NCBI RefSeq assembly: GCF_003058325.1
Contig: NZ_CP028844.1
Span: 722,001 to 786,000 of the forward strand
Length of the DNA: 64,000 nucleotides
Source of the DNA: Methylobacterium currus
GTDB taxonomy: Bacteria > Pseudomonadota > Alphaproteobacteria > Rhizobiales > Beijerinckiaceae
Direction of reading: 5' to 3'
A model generated the notes under the pieces. It made no database searches, was not told the DNA's origin, and saw nothing but the letters and a program-made list of their open reading frames with translations. Every line of letters starts with the position of its first letter. Position 1 is the stretch's first letter. Of this stretch, positions 31,120 to 39,910 are shown piece after piece. The position numbers were made by a program, and so were the translations under genes.

Positions 31120-32085
31120 ATGACAGACAATTTCAACGCCCGGTCGACCGCCGACGAGGTCCTCGCCGGTATCGATCTTTCGGGAAAGCGCTACCTTATC
31201 ACGGGCATCTCGTCGGGGATCGGGCTGGAGACGGCGCGGGCGCTGGTCGCGCGCGGCGCCAGCGTCGTCGGCGCGGTGAGAGACATCGCAAAGGCGGAGG
31301 CGGCGACGGTGCCGGTCCTTAAGGAGGCCGAAACCGCCGGCGGCAGCCTCGAACTGATCGAGCTCGACCTTGCGTCGTTGGCGAGTGTTCGGGCCGCCGC
31401 GGACAGGCTGCTCGCCGACGGCCGCCGGTTTGATGCCATCATCGCCAATGCCGGCATAATGGCAACGCCCGCTGGCAGGACCGCCGACGGCTTCGAGACG
31501 CAGTTCGGGACCAACCACCTCGGCCACTTCGCGCTCGTCACCCGGATCGAGCCGTTGTTTGTCGACGGCGGCCGCCTCGTGGTGCTGTCGTCGCAGGCGC
31601 ATCGCGTCGCGGACGTGGATCTGGACGATCCCAATTTCGAGCGGCAGGAATACGAGCCGTTCGTCGCTTATGGCCGGTCGAAAACGGCCAATGCGCTGTT
31701 CGCCGTCGAGTTCGACCGCCGCCATCGAGCCCGCGGCATCCGCGCGGCCGCGGTCATGCCCGGCAACAGCCTGACCGACCTTCCCCGCAACTTCAGCGAA
31801 GAGGAGCTGAACGGCCTGTTCCAGACCGTGGGCAATGCGCGCGCCGAGGCGGGGCTGCCGCCAGCGGAACTGAAGGACGTCGGTCAGGCGGCCGCGACGA
31901 CGGTCTGGGCCGCGGTCGTTGCAGACGGAGACGAGATCGGCGGTAGGTATCTCGAAGATGTCCGTGTTGCGACAGTCGACGACACGCCCAACCCCTTCGC
32001 CGATGGCGTGCGCTCCTATGCGCTCGATGAGGGAAAGGCGCGGCAGCTCTGGGCCAGGAGCGAAGCGCTGGTCGGGGCCGCATGA
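31120..32085 (+). CDS. Short-chain dehydrogenase/reductase
   Basis: 321 aa from the ATG at 31120, with AGGAG eight bases upstream. Rossmann motif ITGISSGIGLETARAL (TGxxxGIG), IIANAGIMA (NAG), catalytic FVAYGRSKTANALF (YxxxK) and a Ser in VVLSSQAHR. This is the WW-oxidoreductase/retinol-dehydrogenase-like extended SDR type. First gene of the TetR-controlled operon; it overlaps the next start by ATGA. It probably oxidises or reduces a hydroxyl/keto group of the pathway substrate. Confidence 0.86.
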   Translation: MTDNFNARSTADEVLAGIDLSGKRYLITGISSGIGLETARALVARGASVVGAVRDIAKAEAATVPVLKEAETAGGSLELIELDLASLASVRAAADRLLADGRRFDAIIANAGIMATPAGRTADGFETQFGTNHLGHFALVTRIEPLFVDGGRLVVLSSQAHRVADVDLDDPNFERQEYEPFVAYGRSKTANALFAVEFDRRHRARGIRAAAVMPGNSLTDLPRNFSEEELNGLFQTVGNARAEAGLPPAELKDVGQAAATTVWAAVVADGDEIGGRYLEDVRVATVDDTPNPFADGVRSYALDEGKARQLWARSEALVGAA

Positions 32086-32738
32086 CCACCATCGGCATCA
32101 TCGGCGCGGGCGAGGTCGGCAGTCATATCGCGCGTGCGGCGATCGCCAGCGGCTATGAGGTCGTGCTCGCCAACTCGCGCGGGCCCGAGACGTTGGCCGA
32201 TCTCGTCGAACAACTCGGTCCGGCGGCGCGCGCTGCCACGGCGGCGGAAGCCGCTGCCGCCGGCGATTTTGTCGTCGTCGCGGCGCCGCTCAAGCTGGTC
32301 AACGACATGCCGGCTGATGCGCTCGCGGGCAAGGTCGTGATCGACACCAACAACTATATGCCGTGGCGCGACGGCAACTACGGAATCGTCGACTCGGGCG
32401 AGAAGACCGAGCACGAGCTGCGGCAGGAGCAGCTCCCCGCTTCGAAGGTGGTGAAGGCGTTCACCCACATCCAGGCGCCGCGGATTCTGACCTGGGGTAA
32501 ACCCTCCGGGGCACCCGACCGGCTGGCGCTGTCCGCGTCCAGCAACTTTCCCGAGGCCGTCGCGATCGTCGCGCGGCTCTACGACCAGTTCGGCTTCGAC
32601 AACGTCGACAACAGCCCTCTCAGCGAATCCTGGCGGACCCGCCCGGGCCAGCCCGCCTGGAAGCAGAGTGCTCAGACCCGAGCCGAGCTGGTCGCCAATC
32701 TCGCCCGCGCGCACCGCCCCGGACAACCGTCAAGCTGA
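32082..32738 (+). CDS. F420/NADP-type oxidoreductase (NADP_oxido_F420 family)
   Basis: 218 aa. N-terminal Rossmann GIIGAGEVGSHIARAAIASG, then VVLANSRGPETLADLVEQLG and VIDTNNYMPWRDG, matching the F420-dependent NADP reductase-like family (also annotated NAD(P)-binding domain). Most bacterial members do not use F420, and no F420 genes are seen here. The ATG overlaps the SDR stop, showing translational coupling. Confidence 0.82.
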   Translation: MTTIGIIGAGEVGSHIARAAIASGYEVVLANSRGPETLADLVEQLGPAARAATAAEAAAAGDFVVVAAPLKLVNDMPADALAGKVVIDTNNYMPWRDGNYGIVDSGEKTEHELRQEQLPASKVVKAFTHIQAPRILTWGKPSGAPDRLALSASSNFPEAVAIVARLYDQFGFDNVDNSPLSESWRTRPGQPAWKQSAQTRAELVANLARAHRPGQPSS

Positions 32739-32780
32739 GAATCCAGCAAGCTTCCACCTGACCGATCAATGGAGATAACA

Positions 32781-33173
32781 ATGTCGAACCCAGACCTGCG
32801 CGATTTCTACGATCGCTACATTGCCGCCCTGAATGCCAGGGACTTCGATGTCATGGACACATTCATCCATGACGAGGTCACCCTCAATGGCAAGCCGGCC
32901 ACCCGCGAGGACATCCTCGCGGTGCAGCGGGAAGAGGCCGGCGCGGTTCCAGACCTTCACTGGGAGCTGACGAACCTCATCATCGACGGCGACCGGCTCG
33001 GCGCGCAGCTCGTGAACACTGGCACCCCGGCCAAGACCTTCGTTGGTGTCGAGCCGACCGGCGCCTCGTTCGAGGTCGTCGAATATGCCGTCTATCAGGT
33101 GATCGACGGCCGCTTCAAGCACATGGCGGCGATCCATGATGCCGAGGCGGTCGCCCGGCAGCTGAGCGCCTGA
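32781..33173 (+). CDS. SnoaL/NTF2-like protein (first of two)
   Basis: 130 aa from the ATG at 32781 (GGAGA six bases upstream), starting [23 protein letters not shown]2-like/ester-cyclase layout: [20 protein letters not shown], then [20 protein letters not shown]. Members act as ketosteroid-isomerase-like or cyclase enzymes on small ring compounds. Third gene of the operon, two bases before the VOC gene. Confidence 0.8.
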   Translation: MSNPDLRDFYDRYIAALNARDFDVMDTFIHDEVTLNGKPATREDILAVQREEAGAVPDLHWELTNLIIDGDRLGAQLVNTGTPAKTFVGVEPTGASFEVVEYAVYQVIDGRFKHMAAIHDAEAVARQLSA

Positions 33174-33175
33174 CG

Positions 33176-33625
33176 ATGGCGCTGTTCTCACCGCCCCGAA
33201 AGCCGTCCAGCCCGCTCGCGTCGATGCGCGGCGACCATGCCGGCGTGCGCGTGCCCGATTTCGACGCAGCCGTTGCCTGGTACACCGAGAAGCTCGACTT
33301 CCGGCTGACCGCCACCACCGAGGCGGTCGGGTTGAAGTGGGGCTTCCTCGCGCCGCCGGACGACGACGATTTCCAGATCGAGATCGCGGCTGGCCCCGGC
33401 GCCGTCGACCGCCCGGGAGCGGGGGAGATCGAGGCCTCACTCGGTCAGCGGGGCTGGCACCATCTCTGCCTCAAGGTCGACAGCATCGAGGACACGCTTG
33501 CCGAGCTCGGGCGGCGCGGCGTGACGATCGTCGCCGGCCCACTCGAATATGAGCCGATCCGGCGACGCGGCGGCTTCTTCGCCGATCCCTGGGGCAACCT
33601 CATCGAGATCATCCAGGACGCGTGA
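33176..33625 (+). CDS. VOC-family (glyoxalase/dioxygenase-like) protein
   Basis: 149 aa. Vicinal-oxygen-chelate fold: RGDHAGVRVPDFDAAVAWYT with metal-ligand His, GFLAPPDDDDFQIEIAAGPG, GWHHLCLKVDSIEDTLAELG with the second His, and FFADPWGNLIEIIQDA with the final Glu. Metal ligands are present, so it can be an active isomerase, epimerase or dioxygenase. The next gene's upstream start choice overlaps its stop. Confidence 0.83.
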   Translation: MALFSPPRKPSSPLASMRGDHAGVRVPDFDAAVAWYTEKLDFRLTATTEAVGLKWGFLAPPDDDDFQIEIAAGPGAVDRPGAGEIEASLGQRGWHHLCLKVDSIEDTLAELGRRGVTIVAGPLEYEPIRRRGGFFADPWGNLIEIIQDA

Positions 33626-33645
33626 GCGTCGACAGGAGAGCCGCA

Positions 33646-34071
33646 GTGGCGAACCCAGACTCCACCGACCGGCGCGATATGATCCGGCAGTTCTTCCGCT
33701 ATGCCGATGCCGCCGATACCCGCGTCCTTGACCTGTACACCGACGATATCCGGTTGACCTATCCCAAGTTCGGCACGGCGATCGGCAAGGAGGCAGTGCG
33801 CACCTTCACGATCCGCATGGCGAAGGTGCTGCGCAGGCTCGAGCACGACATCGACGGCCTGTCCTTCATCGAAGCCGGCGACACGATCGCGGTCGAGGGG
33901 CGCGAGTGGGGCGAGACGTCAGACGGCACGCCGTTCCCGGACGGCGAGATCTCCCAGGGCTTGTTTTGCAACGTCTTCGAGTTCGACGGCGACCTGATCC
34001 GTGCCGTGCGCATCTATGTCGACCCGGATTTCACCAACAAAGACACGGCGCTGATCGCCGCGCTGAGCTGA
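33646..34071 (+). CDS. SnoaL/NTF2-like protein (second of two)
   Basis: 141 aa from the GTG at 33646, chosen because AGGAG lies eight bases upstream; an upstream GTG at 33622 overlaps the VOC stop. NTF2-like domain: RDMIRQFFRYADAADTRVLD at the start and ISQGLFCNVFEFDGDLIRAV at the end. It is only distantly similar to the NTF2-like protein two genes upstream, so the operon carries two different members, possibly acting on successive intermediates. Confidence 0.78.
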   Translation: MANPDSTDRRDMIRQFFRYADAADTRVLDLYTDDIRLTYPKFGTAIGKEAVRTFTIRMAKVLRRLEHDIDGLSFIEAGDTIAVEGREWGETSDGTPFPDGEISQGLFCNVFEFDGDLIRAVRIYVDPDFTNKDTALIAALS

Positions 34072-34116
34072 GCGCCGTAACGCCATTCAACGATCAAGCT
34101 TCACGAGGAATTTCGC

Positions 34117-35139
34117 ATGACGAGGAAGACCAACCGCCAGTTCACGCTCGCCGCCCGCCCCCAGGGCCAGGCCAGGCTCAGCGACTTCGAGCTCGTGGAA
34201 AGCGCGATCCCGTCGCCGAAGGACGGCGAGGTGCTCTTTCGCAACACGCTGTTCTCGATCGATCCCTATCAGCGCAACCTGATGGGCAACGGCTCGTCCG
34301 AATGGCCGGTCATCGAGATCGGCGATCCGATGGGCGGGCCGACGGTGGCGGTGGTCGAGGAGAGCCGCAACCCGGACTTCGCGGTGGGCGATCACGTCCA
34401 GACCTGGACGGGCTGGCAGGACTATGCGGTGTCGGACGGCTCCGACCTTCGCAAGCTCGATCCGAATATCGCGCCCCTCTCGACCGCGCTCGGGCCTCTC
34501 GGCCTTACCGGTTTCACCGCCTGGTACGGCATGACCAAGGTCCACGACTTCAAGCCCGGCGGCACGCTGGTCGTCACCGGTGCGGCGGGATCGGTGGGCT
34601 CGACCGCGGCGCAGCTCGGCAAGCTGCGGGGCTTTCGCGTCGTCGGTGTAGCCGGCGGACCGGAGAAGGTGGCTTTCCTCAAGCGCGAGCTCGGCCTGGA
34701 TGAAGCGATCGACTACAAGGCCGACGACCTTGAGCAGCAGGTTGCCCGCGCACTGCCCAACGGCATCGACGCGTTTTTCGAGAATGTCGGCGGCCCGCTT
34801 TTCCCGGTGCTGATGGAGCATTTCAACACTGACGCGAAGATGACGCTCTGCGGGACCATCGCCGATTACAGCGACACCGAGCTGCCTAAGGGCACCAACT
34901 ATCTGCCTCGGATGATCACGCTGATCCACTACCGCTTCGTCAGCATCAAGGCGTTCGCGACGCCTTACGTGCTGGACACGTTTCCAGAATTCCTCGCGGA
35001 AATGACGCCGTTGGTGACGAGCGGCAGGATCATCTACGGCGAGGAATTCATCAAAGGCTTCGAGAGCCTGCCCGAAACCTTCCTGAAGCTTTTCGACGGC
35101 AGCCACAGCGGCAAGAAGCTGATTGTCCGGGCCGACTGA
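34117..35139 (+). CDS. NADP-dependent enone reductase, CurA/leukotriene-B4-dehydrogenase type
   Basis: 340 aa MDR superfamily protein without zinc ligands. It starts like YncB/CurA proteins (RQFTLAARPQGQARLSDFEL), has LFSIDPYQRNLMG, the nucleotide-binding GTLVVTGAAGSVGSTAAQLG, and FFENVGGPLFPVLMEHF. This group reduces the C=C bond of alpha,beta-unsaturated ketones (curcumin reductase, alkenal reductase) with NADPH. It fits a pathway that saturates an enone before C-C cleavage. Confidence 0.86.
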   Translation: MTRKTNRQFTLAARPQGQARLSDFELVESAIPSPKDGEVLFRNTLFSIDPYQRNLMGNGSSEWPVIEIGDPMGGPTVAVVEESRNPDFAVGDHVQTWTGWQDYAVSDGSDLRKLDPNIAPLSTALGPLGLTGFTAWYGMTKVHDFKPGGTLVVTGAAGSVGSTAAQLGKLRGFRVVGVAGGPEKVAFLKRELGLDEAIDYKADDLEQQVARALPNGIDAFFENVGGPLFPVLMEHFNTDAKMTLCGTIADYSDTELPKGTNYLPRMITLIHYRFVSIKAFATPYVLDTFPEFLAEMTPLVTSGRIIYGEEFIKGFESLPETFLKLFDGSHSGKKLIVRAD

Positions 35140-35208
35140 TCCGCCGTCGAGCGCTTGCTTCATCTAACACACTCGCGGCTCGCACGCCGCCAATACCGGA
35201 GATCATCC

Positions 35209-35949
35209 ATGACTGACCTCAACGGCAAGCGCGCCCTGGTGACGGGCGGTTCGCGCGGCATCGGCGCGGCGATCGCGGTCGAGCTGGCTAACCAGGGCGC
35301 AGATGTCGCCTTCAGCTATCAGAACGACGCCGACAGCGCGGCGGACATCGTCCGACAGATCGAAGCGAAAAGGCGGCGGGGCTTTGCGGTCCAGGCCGAC
35401 AATGCTGATCCAGCAGCGGTGAAGCGTCTCGTCGCAGAAGCGGTCGCGAAGCTCGGCGGTCTGGACATCCTGGTGAACAACGCCGGAACCGCGCGTACCG
35501 GCACGATTGCCGAGCTAAGCCTCGACGACATCGATACCCTCCTGCATATCAATGTCCGCGGCGCCGTGCTGGTGGCGCAGACCGTGATCCCGCACCTGCC
35601 CGAGGGCGGTCGCATCATCTTCATCGGCTCGAACATCGCCGAGCGCGTTCCGTTTCCGCAGCTGACGATGTACGCGGTGACCAAGTCGGCGCAGCTTGCC
35701 CTCACGCGCGGGCTCTCCCGCGAGCTTGGGACCCGCAACATCACCGTCAACCTCGTCCAGCCCGGGCCGATCAGGACCGACCTTAACCCCGCCGATGGAG
35801 CGCTCAACGACGTCAATATCGACTTCACTGCGCTCAAGCGTGTCGGCCAGCCACATGAGATCGCATCGGTCGTGAGCTTCCTTGCGAGCCCCGCGGCCGG
35901 CTTTATGACTGGGTCCGCCATCACGGCGGATGGCGGTTTCAATGCCTGA
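35209..35949 (+). CDS. SDR-family oxidoreductase, FabG-like
   Basis: 246 aa from the ATG at 35209 (GGAGATCATCC upstream). Classical SDR: RALVTGGSRGIGAAIAVELA, LDILVNNAGTA, Ser in IIFIGSNIAE and catalytic MYAVTKSAQLALTRGL, ending in FMTGSAITADGGFNA. Likely a 3-oxoacyl or cyclic-ketone reductase. Last gene of the seven-gene operon starting at 31120. Confidence 0.87.
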   Translation: MTDLNGKRALVTGGSRGIGAAIAVELANQGADVAFSYQNDADSAADIVRQIEAKRRRGFAVQADNADPAAVKRLVAEAVAKLGGLDILVNNAGTARTGTIAELSLDDIDTLLHINVRGAVLVAQTVIPHLPEGGRIIFIGSNIAERVPFPQLTMYAVTKSAQLALTRGLSRELGTRNITVNLVQPGPIRTDLNPADGALNDVNIDFTALKRVGQPHEIASVVSFLASPAAGFMTGSAITADGGFNA

Positions 35950-36073
35950 TGCAAGGCGGGCCCTCCGGTTCGTGTCCGTGCGCTGGAGTTGCCGATCGAC
36001 GGAGTCGACATTGGCTTGGGGAGCCACTCGGCACCGTATGGCCTATAAAGACCGTCGCGAAGGGACTTAGGCC

Positions 36074-36271
36074 GTGGCAACGACCACTTTTGATGTTTCC
36101 CGAACACTCGTCCAATGGTCGGAGAAGGTCGAGGATGTCCTTCGTGCAACCCTGCCGGATGCTAGGCCGCAGGAGCTTAAGCGCGCATGCCGCGTGTTCG
36201 AAGCGGAAAGCCGGCGCCTGCAGGCGGAGGGCGCGTTCCGCTCGTTCGTCGCTATTCTAAGTCACGTCTGA
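36074..36271 (+). CDS. Small helical protein, hypothetical
   Basis: 65 aa, GTG start. MATTTFDVSRTLVQWSEKVE, then DVLRATLPDARPQELKRACR and FEAESRRLQAEGAFRSFVAI: a well-formed helical protein with biased codons. Its last 15 bases overlap the 3' end of the convergent AraC gene. No family recognised. Confidence 0.5.
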   Translation: MATTTFDVSRTLVQWSEKVEDVLRATLPDARPQELKRACRVFEAESRRLQAEGAFRSFVAILSHV

Positions 36272-37165
36272 TTGTAGCGCCTCGACGCGAAAATCAGACG
36301 GCGTAGTGCCAACTATGCTTCGGAAGGCAACGCTGAACGCTGAGGCACGCGCGTATCCAACTCTCCGAGCGACCTCGGCTACCTGCAGATCAGTCTCAAG
36401 CAGGAGGGCACGAGCGGTCTTCATTCGTTCCTCCATGATAAACGCGTGGGGAGACAGCCCAGTCCGCTTCCTAAACAGTCGAGAAAAGTGGAACTTGCTC
36501 ACACAAGCTACCGACGCAAGCTCGTCTAGGGTGAGATTCTCGGCATACCGCATTCGAATTAGGTCCACGGCGCGCAATAGGCGCTTGTCGGTGATGCCTT
36601 CCTGCCCTGCGAAATGGGTCAGAGGATCAATCCTGCCGTGCATCAACATTAGATGCATCGCTAGCCAGCATACGCACGACTCTGCATAAATTTCCGGAGC
36701 ACCGCGTCGCATGCCGGAAATTAGGCTGCTTACCACGCCCGTCACCGCCGCATCCGCAAAAATAGGCTTCGCGCTTGCGATGTTCGCGCCATGAGCGCCC
36801 GATATTCGCAGCTGGTCAGATGCCGCTGCAAGAATTGCTTGAGATATATAGAGGCTGGTGGCTTCCAGTGCTGTTTGGGCGCTCCACCGGAGCCGATCCG
36901 TGTCACCGGGCGCCGTAACGCCGATTGTGCCACGGCGGACTTTTGAACCGCGCCACTTCCCGGCTGAGAACACTTCGGCGTAATGCGTCGGGCCTAACGC
37001 TACTGCGAGACGGAGATCTGGCGACGGCGTCCCACTTAGCTCGATCTCACCCGCAGTCCATCGCCGGCGTTCGACCAGCAGAGAGCGCCATCCTACGGCC
37101 CGGCTCGTTTCCAAGACGACACCACCGAGTGCATTCTGACACGCCAGGCTAGCTGGATCATACAT
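36257..37165 (-). CDS. AraC-family transcriptional regulator
   Basis: 302 aa from the ATG at 37165 (MYDPASLACQNALGGVVLET); the frame could extend 14 residues further. C-terminal AraC domain: NLTLDELASVACVSKFHFSR, then LFRKRTGLSPHAFIMEERMK and QVAEVARRVGYARASAFSVA. The N-terminal effector domain is not assigned. It is divergent from the glutathione transferase gene at 37407, the likely target. Confidence 0.85.
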   Translation of the reverse strand: MYDPASLACQNALGGVVLETSRAVGWRSLLVERRRWTAGEIELSGTPSPDLRLAVALGPTHYAEVFSAGKWRGSKVRRGTIGVTAPGDTDRLRWSAQTALEATSLYISQAILAAASDQLRISGAHGANIASAKPIFADAAVTGVVSSLISGMRRGAPEIYAESCVCWLAMHLMLMHGRIDPLTHFAGQEGITDKRLLRAVDLIRMRYAENLTLDELASVACVSKFHFSRLFRKRTGLSPHAFIMEERMKTARALLLETDLQVAEVARRVGYARASAFSVAFRSIVGTTPSDFRVEALQSDVT

Positions 37166-37406
37166 CTTCGAAGCTTCCAATCGACAACAATGGACTGATC
37201 TTCGCAACGCTAGCGAGCATGAGGTCGATATACGACATCTTGCTCAAGTTTTCCGAGGACTTGCCCTTTTTCCCGCGCATCGGGTGATTTTGTCGCTGGC
37301 CTGCATTCTAACGGATGTGTCGCCTTCCGGAAAACTGGGGTGCGGGAAGGCAAGGACGAGGGGGTGGAGCATACCGCCGTGTCGCGTCTTGATGAGGAGA
37401 TGGATC

Positions 37407-38081
37407 TTGATTTTTTATGACGCCAAGCAACCTGGACCGAACCCGACCACTGTCCGCCTTTTTGTACTTGAGCGTGGAGGGCTTTCTTTCGATGTGGAGA
37501 CTATTGACCTTGCCGCACTAGAGAACCGCCGTCGTCCGTATCTCGAGAACGTAAACGCTCGCGGAGAATTACCAGCCCTCCGGTTGGATGATGGTCGTGT
37601 GATTACCGAGATAACGGCGATCTGCGGCTACTTCGATGAAATCGCTCAAGGTGGCCGGCACCTGTGCGGCAACTCGCCCGTTGAGCGCGCTGAGGTGCAC
37701 ATGTGGACTCGGCGAATGTACTTGGAGATAATTTCCCATTTCGTTGCATGGTTCCGAGGGTCGGACATCGCGGTCGAAGCCTATCGGGGCAACCGAATCC
37801 TTCAGCTTGAAGCCATGCACTCAAACCGGCTGATCGCCGAACGCGGGCTCAACATGCTCGACGATGAGATGGCGGAAAAGGCCTTCATTGCGGGCGAGAA
37901 TTTGAGCATGGCGGATATCATTCTATACGGCTTTATGGCTGCGGCCGGGCCAGAGACGCCATGGCTAAACGTGCCGCAACGGCCCTCGGTGGGCGGTTGG
38001 TACGACCGTATGTCTGCGCGGCCTGCCGCCAAACAAATGCTGAAACCCTTTGGATCTCGCGTAGAGCTAGCGGCGCAATAA
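37407..38081 (+). CDS. Glutathione S-transferase, TTG start
   Basis: 224 aa. The start is placed at TTG 37407: GAGGAG ends seven bases before it, and the resulting product starts MIFYDAKQPGPNPTTVRLFV, as in related GSTs. An ATG at 37392 lacks a ribosome site. N-terminal thioredoxin fold (NARGELPALRLDDGRVITEI, the cis-Pro glutathione loop), C-terminal helical domain with AFIAGENLSMADIILYG (N-capping motif). Cytoplasmic conjugation or isomerisation of an electrophile, possibly part of the catabolic island. Confidence 0.85.
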   Translation: MIFYDAKQPGPNPTTVRLFVLERGGLSFDVETIDLAALENRRRPYLENVNARGELPALRLDDGRVITEITAICGYFDEIAQGGRHLCGNSPVERAEVHMWTRRMYLEIISHFVAWFRGSDIAVEAYRGNRILQLEAMHSNRLIAERGLNMLDDEMAEKAFIAGENLSMADIILYGFMAAAGPETPWLNVPQRPSVGGWYDRMSARPAAKQMLKPFGSRVELAAQ

Positions 38082-38159
38082 CGCCAATCGCAGCTCTTCG
38101 GTCGTCAGCCGGCCTTAGGCTCATCAAGTAGGCGGTCGAATCGGCCGCCGGGGTCGCGA

Positions 38160-38588
38160 TCACCGACCTTTTGCTTTCGCGCCTCGCACCGGTTGTATCA
38201 CCTTGACCACGCTCAGCGTGCGCTCGTGTCCATCGCGATCTGGCCAGAGTATTGAGTCACCTTCGCGCAAGCCGATGAGCCCGGCGCCGACAGGAGTGAG
38301 TACGGAGATCCGGTTCGCAGCAATATCGGCCTCGGCAGGGTAGACAAGTTCGACGGTACGACGGGTGCCGGTTGCCTGATCGACAAACTCGACCGTCGAA
38401 CGCATGGTAACGACGTCAGGAGGAATGTCCTCGGCGGTGTGAATCCTGGCGCGTTCGATCTCGGCCATCAACAGGCGGCTAACATCTGACTGGCGGGCGT
38501 GGGCACGCATTCCGAGATCGGACAGCGCATCGGCTTCGGTGTCGATCATATGAATGGGAGGGCGCGCGGCAGCTTTAACAAGGGTCAT
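38160..38588 (-). CDS. rnk: Rnk-type nucleoside diphosphate kinase regulator / GreAB-C protein
   Basis: 142 aa. The C-terminal GreA/GreB C-domain-like fold is clear: VTMRSTVEFVDQATGTRRTV, ELVYPAEADIAANRISVLTP, then VGAGLIGLREGDSILWPDRD. The short N-terminal helix lacks the long Gre coiled coil, which is the Rnk arrangement. Rnk binds RNA polymerase and influences NTP pools in stress. It starts a group of stress and ion-related genes. Gene symbol by family only. Confidence 0.75.
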   Translation of the reverse strand: MTLVKAAARPPIHMIDTEADALSDLGMRAHARQSDVSRLLMAEIERARIHTAEDIPPDVVTMRSTVEFVDQATGTRRTVELVYPAEADIAANRISVLTPVGAGLIGLREGDSILWPDRDGHERTLSVVKVIQPVRGAKAKGR

Positions 38589-38870
38589 GACGAAGGCTCG
38601 TAGTGTGAGGGTTGCGAACGCTGGCGAGGCGTGGCGGATCGGGCTATGCCCTTACCCCGAACCCAGCACGCGAACGTCCGGACCCGGGGCTAACAGCCCG
38701 ACATGAGCTGGCACCCGCGATTGCAGAATCGGACGTGAGCCTTCGACGCTTGCATAACCAAGCGACCATGGGCTGCGGCCCTAGCCCCGTCAATCGCCCC
38801 GCGAGCCTCAGAGCGATGTGTTACGTAACCCGGTGAACCCGATTTGGCTGAGAACGGCGAGCGCACGGCC

Positions 38871-39221
38871 TTAGCTGACCAGCATTCTGAGTCCCGCGGA
38901 GCTGATCAGCATCAGGAGCAACATGGCGAAGACGTGATCCCACATGCAGAGGCTCGTACGCGAAACTGGCTGTCGCGTGACCAGCGCCACCCCAACGAGA
39001 ACGAGCGCGGATGCAGCAAACATTAAATGCACGAAGAACAGGAAAAGAAAGGGCGGCCGATGATCGAGCGCAAAGGTTGGTGCGCAGAGTAGGAGGATCA
39101 ATCCGACTTGCCCGCAAAACGCGCGGAGGTGTATCCGCGAGCGGCTATCCTGCTCACGCAACAACCTCATCCACCGGAATCGCGTGACCGCTTCCCACAT
39201 GGTCGGCGAGTGCCCTATCAT
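38871..39221 (-). CDS. Small membrane protein, hypothetical
   Basis: 116 aa with three hydrophobic segments (LRAFCGQVGLILLLCAPTFA, FLFLFFVHLMFAASALVLVG and WDHVFAMLLLMLISSAGLRM). Inner-membrane location predicted. Starts at 39221 or 39200 possible. No family recognised; one of several tiny membrane proteins in this 5-kb segment. Confidence 0.6.
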   Translation of the reverse strand: MIGHSPTMWEAVTRFRWMRLLREQDSRSRIHLRAFCGQVGLILLLCAPTFALDHRPPFLFLFFVHLMFAASALVLVGVALVTRQPVSRTSLCMWDHVFAMLLLMLISSAGLRMLVS

Positions 39222-39362
39222 TGCTCCAAGGCTCGCCGGTCACGGCCGCGCGAGGCCAATGCAACGAACGGTAGCTCGACCGACATCAGGATGGCGTATG
39301 ATCGGGCCAAACCGCGCAAATATTGCGTTAGGGCAGATTAGCTTCGTCTAAGATCTTCGCTT

Positions 39363-39617
39363 TCAGTCTTTCTCGTCCTGAGATCCATTAAGCCGACCTC
39401 GATCTCCAGCTAGAGGTTCTTGTGGAGCCTCGGTTACAGACCGATCTTTGGCTTTGTTGATGAGCCGAGACTTCGCGAGCGTGTCGAGCTTCGCCATTAT
39501 GCCTCGTGTGACTTGGCGTCGCCGTACGAACAACGCCACTAGCGACACGAGCAAAGCGAAGCGCGCGAGCATGAGGATCCAGTCGCCGACATCAGCGTGA
39601 AAGCTGTTCACCGCCAT
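39363..39617 (-). CDS. Small single-pass membrane protein, hypothetical
   Basis: 84 aa from the ATG at 39617 (MAVNSFHADVGDWILMLARF). One transmembrane helix (MLARFALLVSLVALFV) followed by a basic cytoplasmic tail (RRRQVTRGIMAKLDTLAKSR). The start overlaps the preceding gene's end by ten bases, so the two form an operon. Function unknown. Confidence 0.55.
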   Translation of the reverse strand: MAVNSFHADVGDWILMLARFALLVSLVALFVRRRQVTRGIMAKLDTLAKSRLINKAKDRSVTEAPQEPLAGDRGRLNGSQDEKD

Positions 39618-39820
39618 GGACGGCGACCAAGGAAGGAGCGCCCGCTTCGTTTCCCCGGGATCAGAACGTAGATGATCCCGAGCGCAAGAAACCAAAGCAA
39701 GGCGACCGCGCGCAACGGCGTCGCGGCCGCTGGTATATGATGAGCCGCCACGAGCAGGCCGATCAGGCCTGAGACGCCGATGATCTTAACGGCCGCGGAA
39801 AGAATGCTGAGGGGCGGCAT
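39608..39820 (-). CDS. Small two-helix membrane protein, hypothetical
   Basis: 70 aa from the ATG at 39820 (MPPLSILSAAVKIIGVSGLI). Two transmembrane helices, the second LRAVALLWFLALGIIYVLIP, then a basic tail. Overlaps the next gene by ten bases. No family recognised. Confidence 0.55.
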   Translation of the reverse strand: MPPLSILSAAVKIIGVSGLIGLLVAAHHIPAAATPLRAVALLWFLALGIIYVLIPGKRSGRSFLGRRPWR

Positions 39821-39910
39821 CCTATAGCACCCTGGGCGAGGTCGGTGCAAAAGCCCTTATGAGCCGAAGGAAGCTCAGGCGGCGGCGCGCAGCATGGGTT
39901 GACGGGGCGA

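Noticed and set aside
34087..35163. 358-aa minus-strand frame opposite the enone reductase
   Set aside because: Antisense artefact; the sense gene has a full family domain.
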